Shown: in pieces, positions 35,859 to 44,645 of the stretch
How the letters are laid out: each line of letters opens with the position of its first letter
Position numbering within the stretch: the stretch's first letter is position 1
From: Alphaproteobacteria bacterium
GTDB taxonomy: Bacteria > Pseudomonadota > Alphaproteobacteria > Rhizobiales > Xanthobacteraceae
Length of the DNA stretch: 63,911 nt
Direction of reading: 5' to 3'
Assembly: GCA_009781045.1 (NCBI GenBank)
Contig: WQYW01000005.1
Coordinates: 1-63,911, forward strand
Made by a program: the position numbers and the translations under genes
The notes under the pieces: generated by a model
Told to the model about the DNA's origin: nothing
The model's database searches: none
Seen by the model: only the letters and a program-made list of their open reading frames with translations

Positions 35859-37349
35859 TCATCGTGTCGCGCTTTCCTTTCCTCCGGGCTTCAGGCTGGA
35901 GAGGATCGATTTCGCGGCACTGTTGCCGGATTCGGCGGCGCGCTCCAGCAGGCGTCGCGCTTCAGCCACATCCTTCCGTCCGCCAATCCCATTTGCATGG
36001 CAGCGGGCCAGATTGATCACCGCGTCCTGGCTGCCCATCGCCGCGCCCTTCTCGTAGAGCGCGCGCGCCCCTTTCAGGTCCCGCTTATGGCCGACTCCCT
36101 TCTCCAGAAGTTCAGCCATTTTGTTGCTACCCGAGGCGTCGCCAGCGTCTGAGGCACGCTCATAGAGTTCGAAGGCTTTCCCGGCATCTCGTGCCCCACC
36201 CACGCCCAGTTCATATTGGAGACCCAGGCTGACAAATGCCGATGTGAATTTCATCTCGGAAGCAAGTTCAAGATAGAACCGCGCGAGAGCCGGATCTTTC
36301 CCGACACCATCCCCCTCCTGGTACATCAAACCCAAGGCGTAGGTTGCCGGTGCATCGCCGAGCCGGAACGCTTTCTGGTAACTCGCGAGTGCCGACGTAT
36401 AATCCTTTGCTGCGCGATACGCCCGGCCAAGCTGATAGTGAAACCGGCTCACGCCGGGGAAACGGCTCGTGGCATCGGAGCATGCTGCAACTGCATCATT
36501 GACCTTGATATCGCCGAGGGCGACGCCAAAAGCCGCCCCCTCCTCCCCGACACCACCCCTCTCTGCCGCGAGACGGTCACATGGCAGCGCCATCGACTTC
36601 ACCGCATTCAGAAAGATCCTTTCGCCCGCAAGCTCCCCATACATATACGGTGTCTGCTTCTGCTGCGTTGCATTCCGGACCTCGTCGCGGACTTTCCGAA
36701 GCAGAAAATTGATTTCAAGTTCCGGGACATCGAGGAATTTCAGCAATCCCGCCGCGAGCGGACTGTTGCGGCCATGACCTTCTTCCGACACTTTACCGGG
36801 ACCTGCCGCAAAGAACATCAGAACATGCTGGACATGGCCACCGCCTCCCGCACCCGCCCGCGTGTCGTGGCCATCCGCACCCTCGCCCACCCCCGAAAAA
36901 GGGTTTCCGCGCTGCGCGTCGAGGATGATGAGACCAAGCTTTCGAACCCCGGCCACGGCCGGCACCACCGTCCGTATGGACACCGCGCCATGGAGTGGCG
37001 AAGTCGATGCCGCATCAACTGGAATCAGGAAATCGCTCGCCTTCACGGACATCCCATAGCCGGAGAAATACACCACCGAGATGTCGGAAACCGCGGATTT
37101 CTTTGAAAGTTCCTGAAGGGCAGCAGCCAGGTCCTGCCCGGAAACGTTCTTTCTCAAATCCACGTCGAACCCGAGACGTTCCAGCGCACCCGCGATATCC
37201 TCGGCGTCATTCCCGGGCGTGACCAGCGGAGGCGCGTTCGAATACGCAAAATTCCCGACCACCAGAGCAACCCGCCTCTCAACGGCCTCGACACGTCCGG
37301 CGAAAGCACATATCAGCGCGACAACAGCAAATAATCCGAGGCACCGCAT
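35859..37349 (-). CDS. secreted pseudocaspase with C-terminal Sel1 repeats
   Basis: A 496-residue protein with a signal peptide (about residues 1-22, ending R-V-E-A). Next is a caspase-fold (peptidase C14) domain (about 26-240) opening R-V-A-L-V-V-G-N-F-A-Y. Both catalytic residues are replaced: the usual G-H-G is G-Y-G (Tyr98), and the usual D-A-C-R-D-N-P-F is D-A-Q-R-G-N-P-F (Gln146). I checked both codons on the minus strand (TAT and CAG). Residues ~290-490 form about five Sel1-like repeats. The gene starts 7 bp after the stop of a second, catalytically intact caspase gene, so the two are co-transcribed. Probable role: a non-catalytic partner, regulator or decoy of that protease in the periplasm (inference). 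Confidence 0.88.
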   Translation of the reverse strand: MRCLGLFAVVALICAFAGRVEAVERRVALVVGNFAYSNAPPLVTPGNDAEDIAGALERLGFDVDLRKNVSGQDLAAALQELSKKSAVSDISVVYFSGYGMSVKASDFLIPVDAASTSPLHGAVSIRTVVPAVAGVRKLGLIILDAQRGNPFSGVGEGADGHDTRAGAGGGGHVQHVLMFFAAGPGKVSEEGHGRNSPLAAGLLKFLDVPELEINFLLRKVRDEVRNATQQKQTPYMYGELAGERIFLNAVKSMALPCDRLAAERGGVGEEGAAFGVALGDIKVNDAVAACSDATSRFPGVSRFHYQLGRAYRAAKDYTSALASYQKAFRLGDAPATYALGLMYQEGDGVGKDPALARFYLELASEMKFTSAFVSLGLQYELGVGGARDAGKAFELYERASDAGDASGSNKMAELLEKGVGHKRDLKGARALYEKGAAMGSQDAVINLARCHANGIGGRKDVAEARRLLERAAESGNSAAKSILSSLKPGGKESATR

Positions 37350-37356
37350 AACGAGA

Positions 37357-39927
37357 TCACCGTGCGTTGACGAGCCCGTGCGAGCGCCGCCTCAACCACT
37401 CGCGATAGGTCACGAATTGGAGACCAAGAGAACCATAGTCGACTTCAAGGTACCCATCGCTCCGGCGCGAGACCGCAGAAGGAAATTGCTTCACGACCTC
37501 CTGCGCCATGACCCCGACATAGAACACCTCGTCGTCAAGATAGCGGTAGCGGTAAAGACCGAGTCCCTGCGCCGAATAGCCAAGCCGGACGACATCCCGC
37601 TTCAGCCGAACGTCGGACACCGCCCTGCTCGCTGCATTGGCCGCTGCATCGGAGGCAGCCCGACCTGCCGATTCGGCGGCTGCTCGCGCCGCTGCACGCG
37701 CCGCTGCATGGGAAGCGGCATGGGACGCCGCCTGTCCCGCTGCGCGTCCCGCAGCCTGCGAGGCCGCCCGCCCGGCGGCACCTGAGGCCGCCCGCCCCGC
37801 CGCACCCGAAGCCGCCCGTCCTGCCGCACCCGAAGCCGCCCGTCCTGCCGCACCTGAAGCCGCTCGGCCTGCCGCTCCCGAGCCCACACTCGCCGCTGCC
37901 CCCGGACGCCCCGCCATTCTCGGAGCCACGACCACCGCAGTGCCAGCCGGGATTGCACTTGCGGCCGCACCCGGGGCCGCGCGCCCCCCCGTTCCCGGAG
38001 CCACCGTCACCGCAGCCCCCGGGGCCGCAGTCACCGCGGCACTGGAAACCGCACCGCCCGCCGCATTCGAGGCTGCACTCCCGGCTGCACCCGACGCCGC
38101 GCCGCTTGCTGCGTCGCCCGCCGCCCTTGACACCGCCGTATTCACCACATTGCCAACGGAGCTATTGACCGTGTCGCCGACGACATTGCCAATCTTCTGA
38201 TCGACCCGCGCCACAGCAACCCGATACTCCGCATTGCGGATCTTTTCGCTCTCGGAGCGTGTATAGGCAGACACCAGAAGACCACGCCGGCGGGCTTCCT
38301 CAACTGAATCCTTCATGCAGTCGCCCGGATTGCCTTTCGCCCGGCACAGCTGGAACTGCAGTTGCGCATAATCGGGATACTTCTCAATCGCCTGCGCGCA
38401 ACGCCCGGCGTTGCCGAGAAAACACGCATTCACGTCCTCGTCCTGCGCGGTACGCAGCATCCATTCCGTCGGATCCGAGCGCCGCAACGCAAAGTCGCTT
38501 CCCGGAGGCAGCCGCTTCTGACGCTGACTCGGGTATTTCGTCGCAAATTGCGTCACAACAGCCGGGTCACGAGACTCCTTCAGCACCGCCCACGCCATCT
38601 CCACCGCCTGCGGGCTCTTCGCCGTGCCCAACGAAGACGCTGGCACCGAATCGGCTGCCGGCGGTTTCGGCAGATCCGCGAGATTTGCCTCACCCTCATG
38701 ACCCGATTTTTGTGAATTTTCAAGCGACGCCAGTGTGACTCGGGCACCCTCGACATGCTCGCTATAGGGATAGATTTCAAGAAAGCCACGATAGGCGGCC
38801 GGCGAGTGCTGCCGCTCGGCAATCGACCACGCCCGTCCTTCCGCATCCTCGATCTGCGCGATCCGCTCACGGGCTTCCGTAAGATGACCGCTTTTGGGAA
38901 ACTGGTCGGCGAACCGTCTGAGCGTCGCCACCTCGCTGGTCGAACGAACATAGCTCCAGGCCACTTTTTCCGCATCGGCCTCAACCTCGACCACATTTTG
39001 CGGTGCTCCGCCACTGAGAAAGACCTCCTGGCTTGACAGCGTGCCGTAGAGCGCCGGTTCCTGGGACGTCGTTTCCTTCAGGACTTCGTCATGAACGTCG
39101 CGAAACAGATAGTTGACCTCAAGTCCGGGGATTTCGACATGGCGCAGGAGCGACTCCGAGTAGGGGCTGTTCCGTCCCAACCCGTCCCTTGCCGTCGTTC
39201 CAGCAGCCGCCGCAAACGCCACCAAAACATTGTCGCTCACTTCAACAGGCGCCAGCCCCTGCGACGCCATGGCCGGAAAGCCACCTGCGGCCCCCGCGAC
39301 CGGCTCCGGGTTGACACGCGGCACCTCTGCTTCCGCCGAAGGCCTATCTGTCGCACTTATTGACCCGGCGACGCTGCGGCCAGAAGCAACTTTCGGTCCC
39401 GTGAACGGATTATCACGACAGGCATCCAGGACAACGAGGCCGATGATCTTCGGCATCACCGAAATGTCGATGAGCGTCTCAAGATTGATGGCTTCGGCAT
39501 AGACGTTGATCTCCGACTTCATCTCCGCATCGACAGGGATCAGCCAGTTCTTGCCATCGACCTCCATGCCATGCCCGGCGTAAAAGAACACAGCCTTATC
39601 GGCAGATTTCGCCGCGTTGCCAAACTCGATGAGTGCTCGCCGGAAGCCATCATAGTCAAGGTTCGTGAGAAGCTTGACGCTAAATCCGAGTCTTTGCAGC
39701 GAGGCTGCCATATCGGCGGCATCATTCGCCGGATTTGGCAACTGGACCACCTTGCGATAGTCGCTGTTTCCGACTACAAGCGCGATGTTCTCGCTGGCTG
39801 AAGCTCGGGGCGAAACCACGACAACGATCAACAAGAGTATCAGCGCAAGAGCTGCCGCGCGTGTCAAGGCCCGGCGGAGCATGCCTGCAATCGTCCCGGC
39901 CGAAACAACGCCCTGTTCATCTCTCAT
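37357..39927 (-). CDS. secreted caspase-family protease with Ala-rich repeats and C-terminal S74-type chaperone domain
   Basis: An 856-residue protein. The start at 39927 is preceded by AAGGGGGGG. A hydrophobic signal segment (about residues 18-45) leads into a caspase-like peptidase C14 domain: A-L-V-V-G-N-S-D-Y, catalytic His119 in F-Y-A-G-H-G and Cys170 in L-D-A-C-R-D-N-P-F. A helical linker (about 330-590) follows, then an Ala/Gly-rich low-complexity region (about 600-770) with five near-perfect 8-residue units. The C-terminus (771-856) begins S-D-V-R-L-K and continues G-L-G-L-Y-R-Y-R-Y and V-G-V-M-A-Q-E-V, the signature of peptidase S74 intramolecular chaperones. Ser771 and Lys776 keep the Ser-x4-Lys spacing of self-cleaving members. 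A protease fused to a trimer-forming, self-removing domain is unusual. Confidence 0.9.
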   Translation of the reverse strand: MRDEQGVVSAGTIAGMLRRALTRAAALALILLLIVVVVSPRASASENIALVVGNSDYRKVVQLPNPANDAADMAASLQRLGFSVKLLTNLDYDGFRRALIEFGNAAKSADKAVFFYAGHGMEVDGKNWLIPVDAEMKSEINVYAEAINLETLIDISVMPKIIGLVVLDACRDNPFTGPKVASGRSVAGSISATDRPSAEAEVPRVNPEPVAGAAGGFPAMASQGLAPVEVSDNVLVAFAAAAGTTARDGLGRNSPYSESLLRHVEIPGLEVNYLFRDVHDEVLKETTSQEPALYGTLSSQEVFLSGGAPQNVVEVEADAEKVAWSYVRSTSEVATLRRFADQFPKSGHLTEARERIAQIEDAEGRAWSIAERQHSPAAYRGFLEIYPYSEHVEGARVTLASLENSQKSGHEGEANLADLPKPPAADSVPASSLGTAKSPQAVEMAWAVLKESRDPAVVTQFATKYPSQRQKRLPPGSDFALRRSDPTEWMLRTAQDEDVNACFLGNAGRCAQAIEKYPDYAQLQFQLCRAKGNPGDCMKDSVEEARRRGLLVSAYTRSESEKIRNAEYRVAVARVDQKIGNVVGDTVNSSVGNVVNTAVSRAAGDAASGAASGAAGSAASNAAGGAVSSAAVTAAPGAAVTVAPGTGGRAAPGAAASAIPAGTAVVVAPRMAGRPGAAASVGSGAAGRAASGAAGRAASGAAGRAASGAAGRAASGAAGRAASQAAGRAAGQAASHAASHAAARAAARAAAESAGRAASDAAANAASRAVSDVRLKRDVVRLGYSAQGLGLYRYRYLDDEVFYVGVMAQEVVKQFPSAVSRRSDGYLEVDYGSLGLQFVTYREWLRRRSHGLVNAR
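37763..37882. repeat. 5 x 24-bp coding tandem repeat in the caspase-S74 gene
   Basis: Five consecutive 24-bp units (37763-37786, 37787-37810, 37811-37834, 37835-37858, 37859-37882) encode repeated G-A-A-G-R-A-A-S on the minus strand. The central units are almost identical at DNA level, so the number of copies is likely to vary by slippage and would lengthen or shorten the stalk between the caspase and S74 domains without changing frame. Confidence 0.85.
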
Positions 39928-40057
39928 CTGCCCCCCCTTGCATCCTCCATGAGCACCAAACTTGCGTTCGACCCATCCTACGCAAACGCAGCAAGAGACC
40001 TGCTGAAGTTGCTGCGATTCAGGATTTCGCGTCCACGCAGAACCAGCGCAATTGGAT

Positions 40058-40088
40058 CAGAATGCCCGCCGCTCCGGCGGGCATTCTG
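40058..40088 (-). terminator. strong hairpin after the outer-membrane barrel gene
   Basis: CAGAATGCCCGCCG (40058-40071) pairs perfectly with CGGCGGGCATTCTG (40075-40088), a 14-bp stem with a 3-base loop. It lies 27 bp past the stop of the barrel-protein gene and 130 bp before the caspase gene start. No T run follows on either strand, so it may attenuate rather than fully stop transcription between the two genes. Confidence 0.6.
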
Positions 40089-40115
40089 CCATAATCCCTT
40101 GCTACCTCGTTTTAA

Positions 40116-41270
40116 TCAGAAAGTGTACCGAAGTCCTCCCTGGACACCATAGAGCTGGATATTTGGCACATCCGGGCTCGAAATCGTGCTGGCATGGAGA
40201 TCAATGTAGGACGAGAAATTCGGCGTCCACAGGACCGTTATCTTCCCGGCTCCGCGGAACCCAGTCGCCCCAGCCGGATAGACATTATACGTATTATTAT
40301 TGGCATCCACTTTCTGTATCGGCGGCACTCCGCTCTGGTCCACCACCTTGAACGCCACACCCGACAGCATCGGCTGGACGGTGTACCCCATCCATTTCAT
40401 CTGAGTCCCGAAACGCAAACCACCGTGAACTTCCGTGCTGTCAGCGAGTTTTTGATCGAAATCCCCGTTGAAGGATTCTGAATAGGCAACCCCAACAGTC
40501 GGCTCGAACCAGAAGGAGTGCGGGCCGGTATAACGGTATTGAACGTTCCAGGCATAGCTGATGGCACTGCTATCCCCCCCGGCTACCCCGCTGCTCGTCC
40601 AACTCGAAAGGATGCCGAAATCCGTTGAGAAACCGCCGTTGATATAGGCAAGAGTACCTGACGCCGAGGCTGACGTTGAAGATGTAGTTGTAGTTGTATC
40701 GACCCAATAATTGGACGTATTTGCCCAGGAATTTCCGCCCGTTCCGATGAACGTGAGCGAATCGGTTGCAGAGAAAATTCCAATCTTCGTGATGTCAAAC
40801 GCCCCTACTGCGGTTCCGACCGTTACACTGAGACCTTGGCTAATCCCCCTGTCTCCACTGCCGACCAGGTTCGCGCCATACAACCATTGTTGTGATGCCT
40901 GACCACTGAGAGGTGCCTTCGTATAGTAGGCAAACGCCGAAAACGGGTCGCCGCCCGGCTTGCCCGAAAACCGATCTCTAGCACCAGTTCCCGTGCCTTC
41001 GGCACTATACTGCAGCAGTCCGGATATCCCATCGTCGGTGACGATCCTGCGCTGCTGAATCTGATCGCGAACATTCACGATGATGTTCTGAATGACACCA
41101 TTGACGATCTGGGTCTGAATGTCGGAATTGCCTCCAGATCCAGACTGTGCCAACGCTCCCTGCAGCGAGGCAACCAGTATTGCGCCTGCTACCAACGACA
41201 ACCGAATGAGCCATGTGAGCCGCCCCGCGACATCAATGGCTCCTCTGCAAATACTATTTTTACCTGACAT
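40116..41270 (-). CDS. outer-membrane autotransporter-type beta-barrel protein
   Basis: A 384-residue protein starting at 41270 (AAAGAG upstream), with a long signal peptide (MSGKNSICRGAIDVAGRLTW then a hydrophobic run ending G-A-L-A-Q, about residue 42). The mature part is rich in alternating aromatic and polar residues and ends in G-G-L-R-Y-T-F with a terminal Phe, the usual outer-membrane insertion signal. Residues ~90-384 resemble the autotransporter barrel domain (W-x-Y-G-A-N-L-V, G-L-R-F-G-T-Q-M-K-W, L-R-Y-T-F). There is only a short Ser/Gly-rich passenger, so it is a barrel with little or no passenger domain. It precedes the caspase-S74 gene on the same strand, suggesting a surface-linked job. 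Confidence 0.78.
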   Translation of the reverse strand: MSGKNSICRGAIDVAGRLTWLIRLSLVAGAILVASLQGALAQSGSGGNSDIQTQIVNGVIQNIIVNVRDQIQQRRIVTDDGISGLLQYSAEGTGTGARDRFSGKPGGDPFSAFAYYTKAPLSGQASQQWLYGANLVGSGDRGISQGLSVTVGTAVGAFDITKIGIFSATDSLTFIGTGGNSWANTSNYWVDTTTTTSSTSASASGTLAYINGGFSTDFGILSSWTSSGVAGGDSSAISYAWNVQYRYTGPHSFWFEPTVGVAYSESFNGDFDQKLADSTEVHGGLRFGTQMKWMGYTVQPMLSGVAFKVVDQSGVPPIQKVDANNNTYNVYPAGATGFRGAGKITVLWTPNFSSYIDLHASTISSPDVPNIQLYGVQGGLRYTF

Positions 41271-42272
41271 TTGTTCACTCTTTGTGGTCTTTGCTTTCCC
41301 AAACCCGCCGAACCACGCGACAGTCACAGGAAGAACAGAGTTAATGAGAGTTGGCATACCCCAAACGGGCCAGTTCACAGACTGCGGCTCTCCGCTGTGC
41401 CCGAAGCGCAACATACCGCCTGTCTGAACGAAAACCGCCGCACAGAGACGCGGGTTTTCCTGCCTCCCCCGACTCAACCCTGGGTTATATCGCGAAAAAT
41501 CAGGCTCTTGGCGTCTCACCAACCCTCCCGGTATTGAGGTGCTCCGGATGCAGATGTGAACTATAGATCCGGATAGCTGTCGCGCTCACCCAAATGGGCC
41601 ATGCCCGGTTGCATCCGACATGATAACTTAAGAGTTTACTGATCGTGGCAGGTCGGCTGCCGAAAGAGCAGCATGGAGCGCTCACCACTCAGGTTTGAAC
41701 ATGTCGACAGCAGGAATCGCTCTATCTCGCTTCTCTGCGCCTGCCGTATCAAGAGTGCTTTCGTTCCGCTCGCATCAGATCGGCGAAAGCCATGCTGAGG
41801 GATGCTGCGAAAAGCGAAGGCAACAGGCCGAATGACAATGTTACGCCTATGTCGTGACCGATTCGGGTCCGCCGGGGGATGGCGCGAACCGCTGGTTGCG
41901 CGTGTTTCCCTGCCACTCTGCGCATCATCAGGCTTCGGATCGCGCAAGCCGGCAGAGGCGGTGGCGCTTGATAGAACCCGGCTGGATTGGTCGCGCGTTG
42001 CGTGGCCTCCAGGTTTCCGCGCCCTCGGAAACTGTCGGGTCTCCCATCGACCGCCGACTTCTCGGCCGGGACACATCAGACGCCGAATTTCGCCTCACAC
42101 GCGCTCCCGACTCAGCGCTCCACCATGGTCCATGTCGTGCCATGCACCAACCCGAAGTGGGAACCGATCAGTCGTCGAATGGTTTGGTTCACTGGAAAGG
42201 CTTGGCAGTCGTGCGGTGACAAAACCCATCTCAAATCAAGCAAACCTACCCCTACCGACGCAGAAGGAAGCA
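41271..42272. other. intergenic region between divergent outer-membrane genes
   Basis: About 1.0 kb that must hold the promoters of the barrel-protein gene (minus) and the OmpA-family gene (plus). The frame upstream of the OmpA start stays open back to 41802 but lacks a ribosome binding site and a plausible protein. Confidence 0.45.
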
Positions 42273-42944
42273 ATGATGAAAACAACCGCAATCTTCGCCA
42301 CTGGCTTCGCCGCAACCCTGTCCCTGATCACCGTCGGGGCGACATTATCCCTCACACCATCGGGAGCGGTTGCGGCCGAAGTCCGCAACGTCACTGAGGA
42401 CCAGATCACACGCGCGCTGGCACCGCACGGAGCGTTAGCAAATCGCAGTCTTTCATCAGATCCCCAGGCAGAAGCGGCCCAGCACGCGGCGCGGGCCAAG
42501 CTGCTGCGATCCGTGCGCGGACGCAACGCCCGCAGTCTTTCCCTCGACGAACGCGAGCTTATCGCAACGGCCGCCAGGGATCAGCCGAACATCGACCTCG
42601 AGATCACCTTCAGTTACGATTCGGCCCAGATCAGCGCTAAATCGATGCCCTCCGTCAAGGCACTTGGGAACGCCCTTACAAAGGGCGAACTCAAAGGCTC
42701 GACCTTTATTGTTGCCGGCTACACCGATGCTGCCGGTGGCGATGCCTACAACCAGCAGCTGTCGGAGCGGCGCGCCGATACCATCAGGCACTACCTGATC
42801 AGGAACTTCGACATTGCTGCATCGGATCTGGTGACCGTCGGCTACGGCAAGACCAAGCTGAAAGATCCGGGGCACCCACTGGACGAAGCGAATCGACGGG
42901 TACAGGTGGTCAACATGGAGAATCAGGCCAACGCATCCAAGTAG
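42273..42944 (+). CDS. OmpA-family peptidoglycan-binding protein
   Basis: A 223-residue exported protein. A signal peptide (about residues 1-35, ending A-V-A-A-E) is followed by a polar segment and a C-terminal OmpA-like domain (about 105-218). Motifs are I-T-F-S-Y-D-S-A-Q-I at the domain start, V-A-G-Y-T-D-A-A-G-G-D-A-Y-N-Q-Q-L-S-E-R-R-A-D-T-I-R and Y-G-K...A-N-R-R-V-Q-V. The Asp and Arg that bind peptidoglycan are present. There is no N-terminal barrel, so it is a periplasmic or lipid-free anchor protein. The start follows AGAAGGAAG. It is divergent from the barrel-protein gene, 1 kb away. Confidence 0.9.
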   Translation: MMKTTAIFATGFAATLSLITVGATLSLTPSGAVAAEVRNVTEDQITRALAPHGALANRSLSSDPQAEAAQHAARAKLLRSVRGRNARSLSLDERELIATAARDQPNIDLEITFSYDSAQISAKSMPSVKALGNALTKGELKGSTFIVAGYTDAAGGDAYNQQLSERRADTIRHYLIRNFDIAASDLVTVGYGKTKLKDPGHPLDEANRRVQVVNMENQANASK

Positions 42945-43829
42945 CGCTGGCAGGGAGCCCGGTCGAGTGCCAGCAATGGCGGATGGAGATGGGCGGCGGG
43001 TCGACTCCCTGTGGGATTCACCATGGTTCCGCCGCCCGACAGGCTTCGGTGCTTTTCCATCGCTCCCGCGGGTTGGCGGCCGGGTGGTCACGGCAATCCG
43101 CGCACTCTGATCATTTGGTGTCAAAATCCATTGAAATCCAACCCAGCAGCAGTCGAAGGCGTCTATGGGCGCCACGTTCGGCCTGCGCTCGCCGGGGCCA
43201 GCCTCGGCGGACCTCAAAGCGGGAACGCCCGCCGAGCTGCGCTCGTTCCGTGCCGCGCGGGAATGATGGGACCACAAACCACGTCACCGAGTCGTAGCCC
43301 TTGTCCCTGTCTCGTCTGCCGCCAGTCCATTTCGCTTTTCGCAGGTTCCCATCTGACGCGAAATCGACCTCTTCTTCGGATACCTCAGCACGTGCCCAGC
43401 CGGACGCGAAACGTCAGGTCGCAAATTGATGCAGGCGCAGCGTGCAGATACTGGCAGGGCCAAGGGCATCGGCGCAGCGGGGGTACTGCATTTCCAGGGG
43501 GCGCAGGGCATACGGGATACGGGGCACCGCCAATTGCCATTTCGGTTCGGCATGCGCGGTTCTGAGGCTCGCAAAGGCGAGGTTCGATATCCGATATCCA
43601 GATGGATCAAGGCCTGGGCAGTTGGAAATTGGAAACGAGAGCCAACCGACATCCAACCTCTGTTTTCTGTTCCTGCGGGTGGCAGCCGCCCAAATCCCGG
43701 TGGTGCTCGCCAGCCACGGCAGCAATCTTCATGACACTTCTGCTCTTCGCCGTTCCCCTCCTGGCAGGGCGGCACCTTCCGCTCCCCCCTGCAAAGTCGG
43801 AGGCTCGCCGCCCTGGTGGATCTTGATGA
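42945..43829. other. gene-poor region
   Basis: About 0.9 kb between the OmpA-family gene and the convergent methyltransferase gene. Open frames overlap on both strands without any recognisable domain. Confidence 0.45.
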
Positions 43830-44630
43830 TCAGCTCCGAACCTTGACGGCGACGAAACCGCGCTGGTTCGATATGGCGCGATGGCCTTTCAGGTAGATCG
43901 AGGGCGCGATGGTTCCAGCGATACATACCGCCGCATGCCCGAGGTCGCTGAGAACCTCGATCACGCCCCGCTTTTGCGCAGGTGCCATGCGGATCAGCGG
44001 AGGCCCGAACCAGAACACCTTCCGCAGTTCCAGTCCACTTTCCCTGCAGGCGGCAGCGATTGCGTCATCGCTGTGAAAGACATGGGCGGCGTAATTTTGT
44101 GGGGCATTGCGCTGCCACAGCCGGGCACCGAGCGCGCCGAGATTGGGCATGGTGAAAAACACAGTGCCGTCCGGCCTCAGCAGACGTGCCGAGGTGGCGA
44201 TCAGCGGCAGCGGATCCGAGAAATGCTCAAGGACACCAAAATGCACCACCAGATCGAAGGGTTCCCCGTCATTCTGCCAGAGGAACATATCGGCGCGGAT
44301 CGCCTCGCCGCTTACCCCCGCTTTGGCAAACAGCTCCCTGGTCCGTGCAATTCCGACCGCAGAATAGTCGATCGCGGTGACGCGGGCGCCTTCGCACAAC
44401 GCCAGATCAATCAGATAGCGCGATGCGGCGCCGCCCAGTTCCACCACCCTTGCGCCTTTCAGCGCCACATCCGGCAGCTGAGCCTTGAGGAGGCGCAGAA
44501 AAGCCCCCCGCGCACCGAAATCGCGCCCGTGCAGAAGCCGCTCGGACAGGCCGCGCCGCGAGCGCTCGTCCCATTGATCATCCCAGAACCCCCGATCTGT
44601 CGAAGGCCCCCCGGCGCCAGGCATCGTCAT
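43830..44630 (-). CDS. class I SAM-dependent methyltransferase
   Basis: A 266-residue methyltransferase of the Methyltransf_11/12/25 kind. Motif I is V-V-E-L-G-G-A-A-S-R-Y-L (about residues 63-74), followed by T-A-I-D-Y-S (about 84-89) for SAM ribose binding. The post-motif V-V-H-F-G-V-L-E-H-F-S-D (about 126-137) and L-L-R-P-D-G-T-V-F-F-T (about 148-158) complete the fold. No signal peptide is present. It is the last gene of the minus-strand glycosyl-assembly set, 15 bp after the GT4 gene, so a sugar or lipid-linked glycan intermediate is the likely acceptor (inference). Confidence 0.88.
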   Translation of the reverse strand: MTMPGAGGPSTDRGFWDDQWDERSRRGLSERLLHGRDFGARGAFLRLLKAQLPDVALKGARVVELGGAASRYLIDLALCEGARVTAIDYSAVGIARTRELFAKAGVSGEAIRADMFLWQNDGEPFDLVVHFGVLEHFSDPLPLIATSARLLRPDGTVFFTMPNLGALGARLWQRNAPQNYAAHVFHSDDAIAAACRESGLELRKVFWFGPPLIRMAPAQKRGVIEVLSDLGHAAVCIAGTIAPSIYLKGHRAISNQRGFVAVKVRS

Positions 44631-44645
44631 CTGCGCATTGTCCTT

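Noticed and set aside
37763..37882. CRISPR-like array
   Set aside because: The repeats are contiguous with no spacers and encode an in-frame Ala-rich protein segment.
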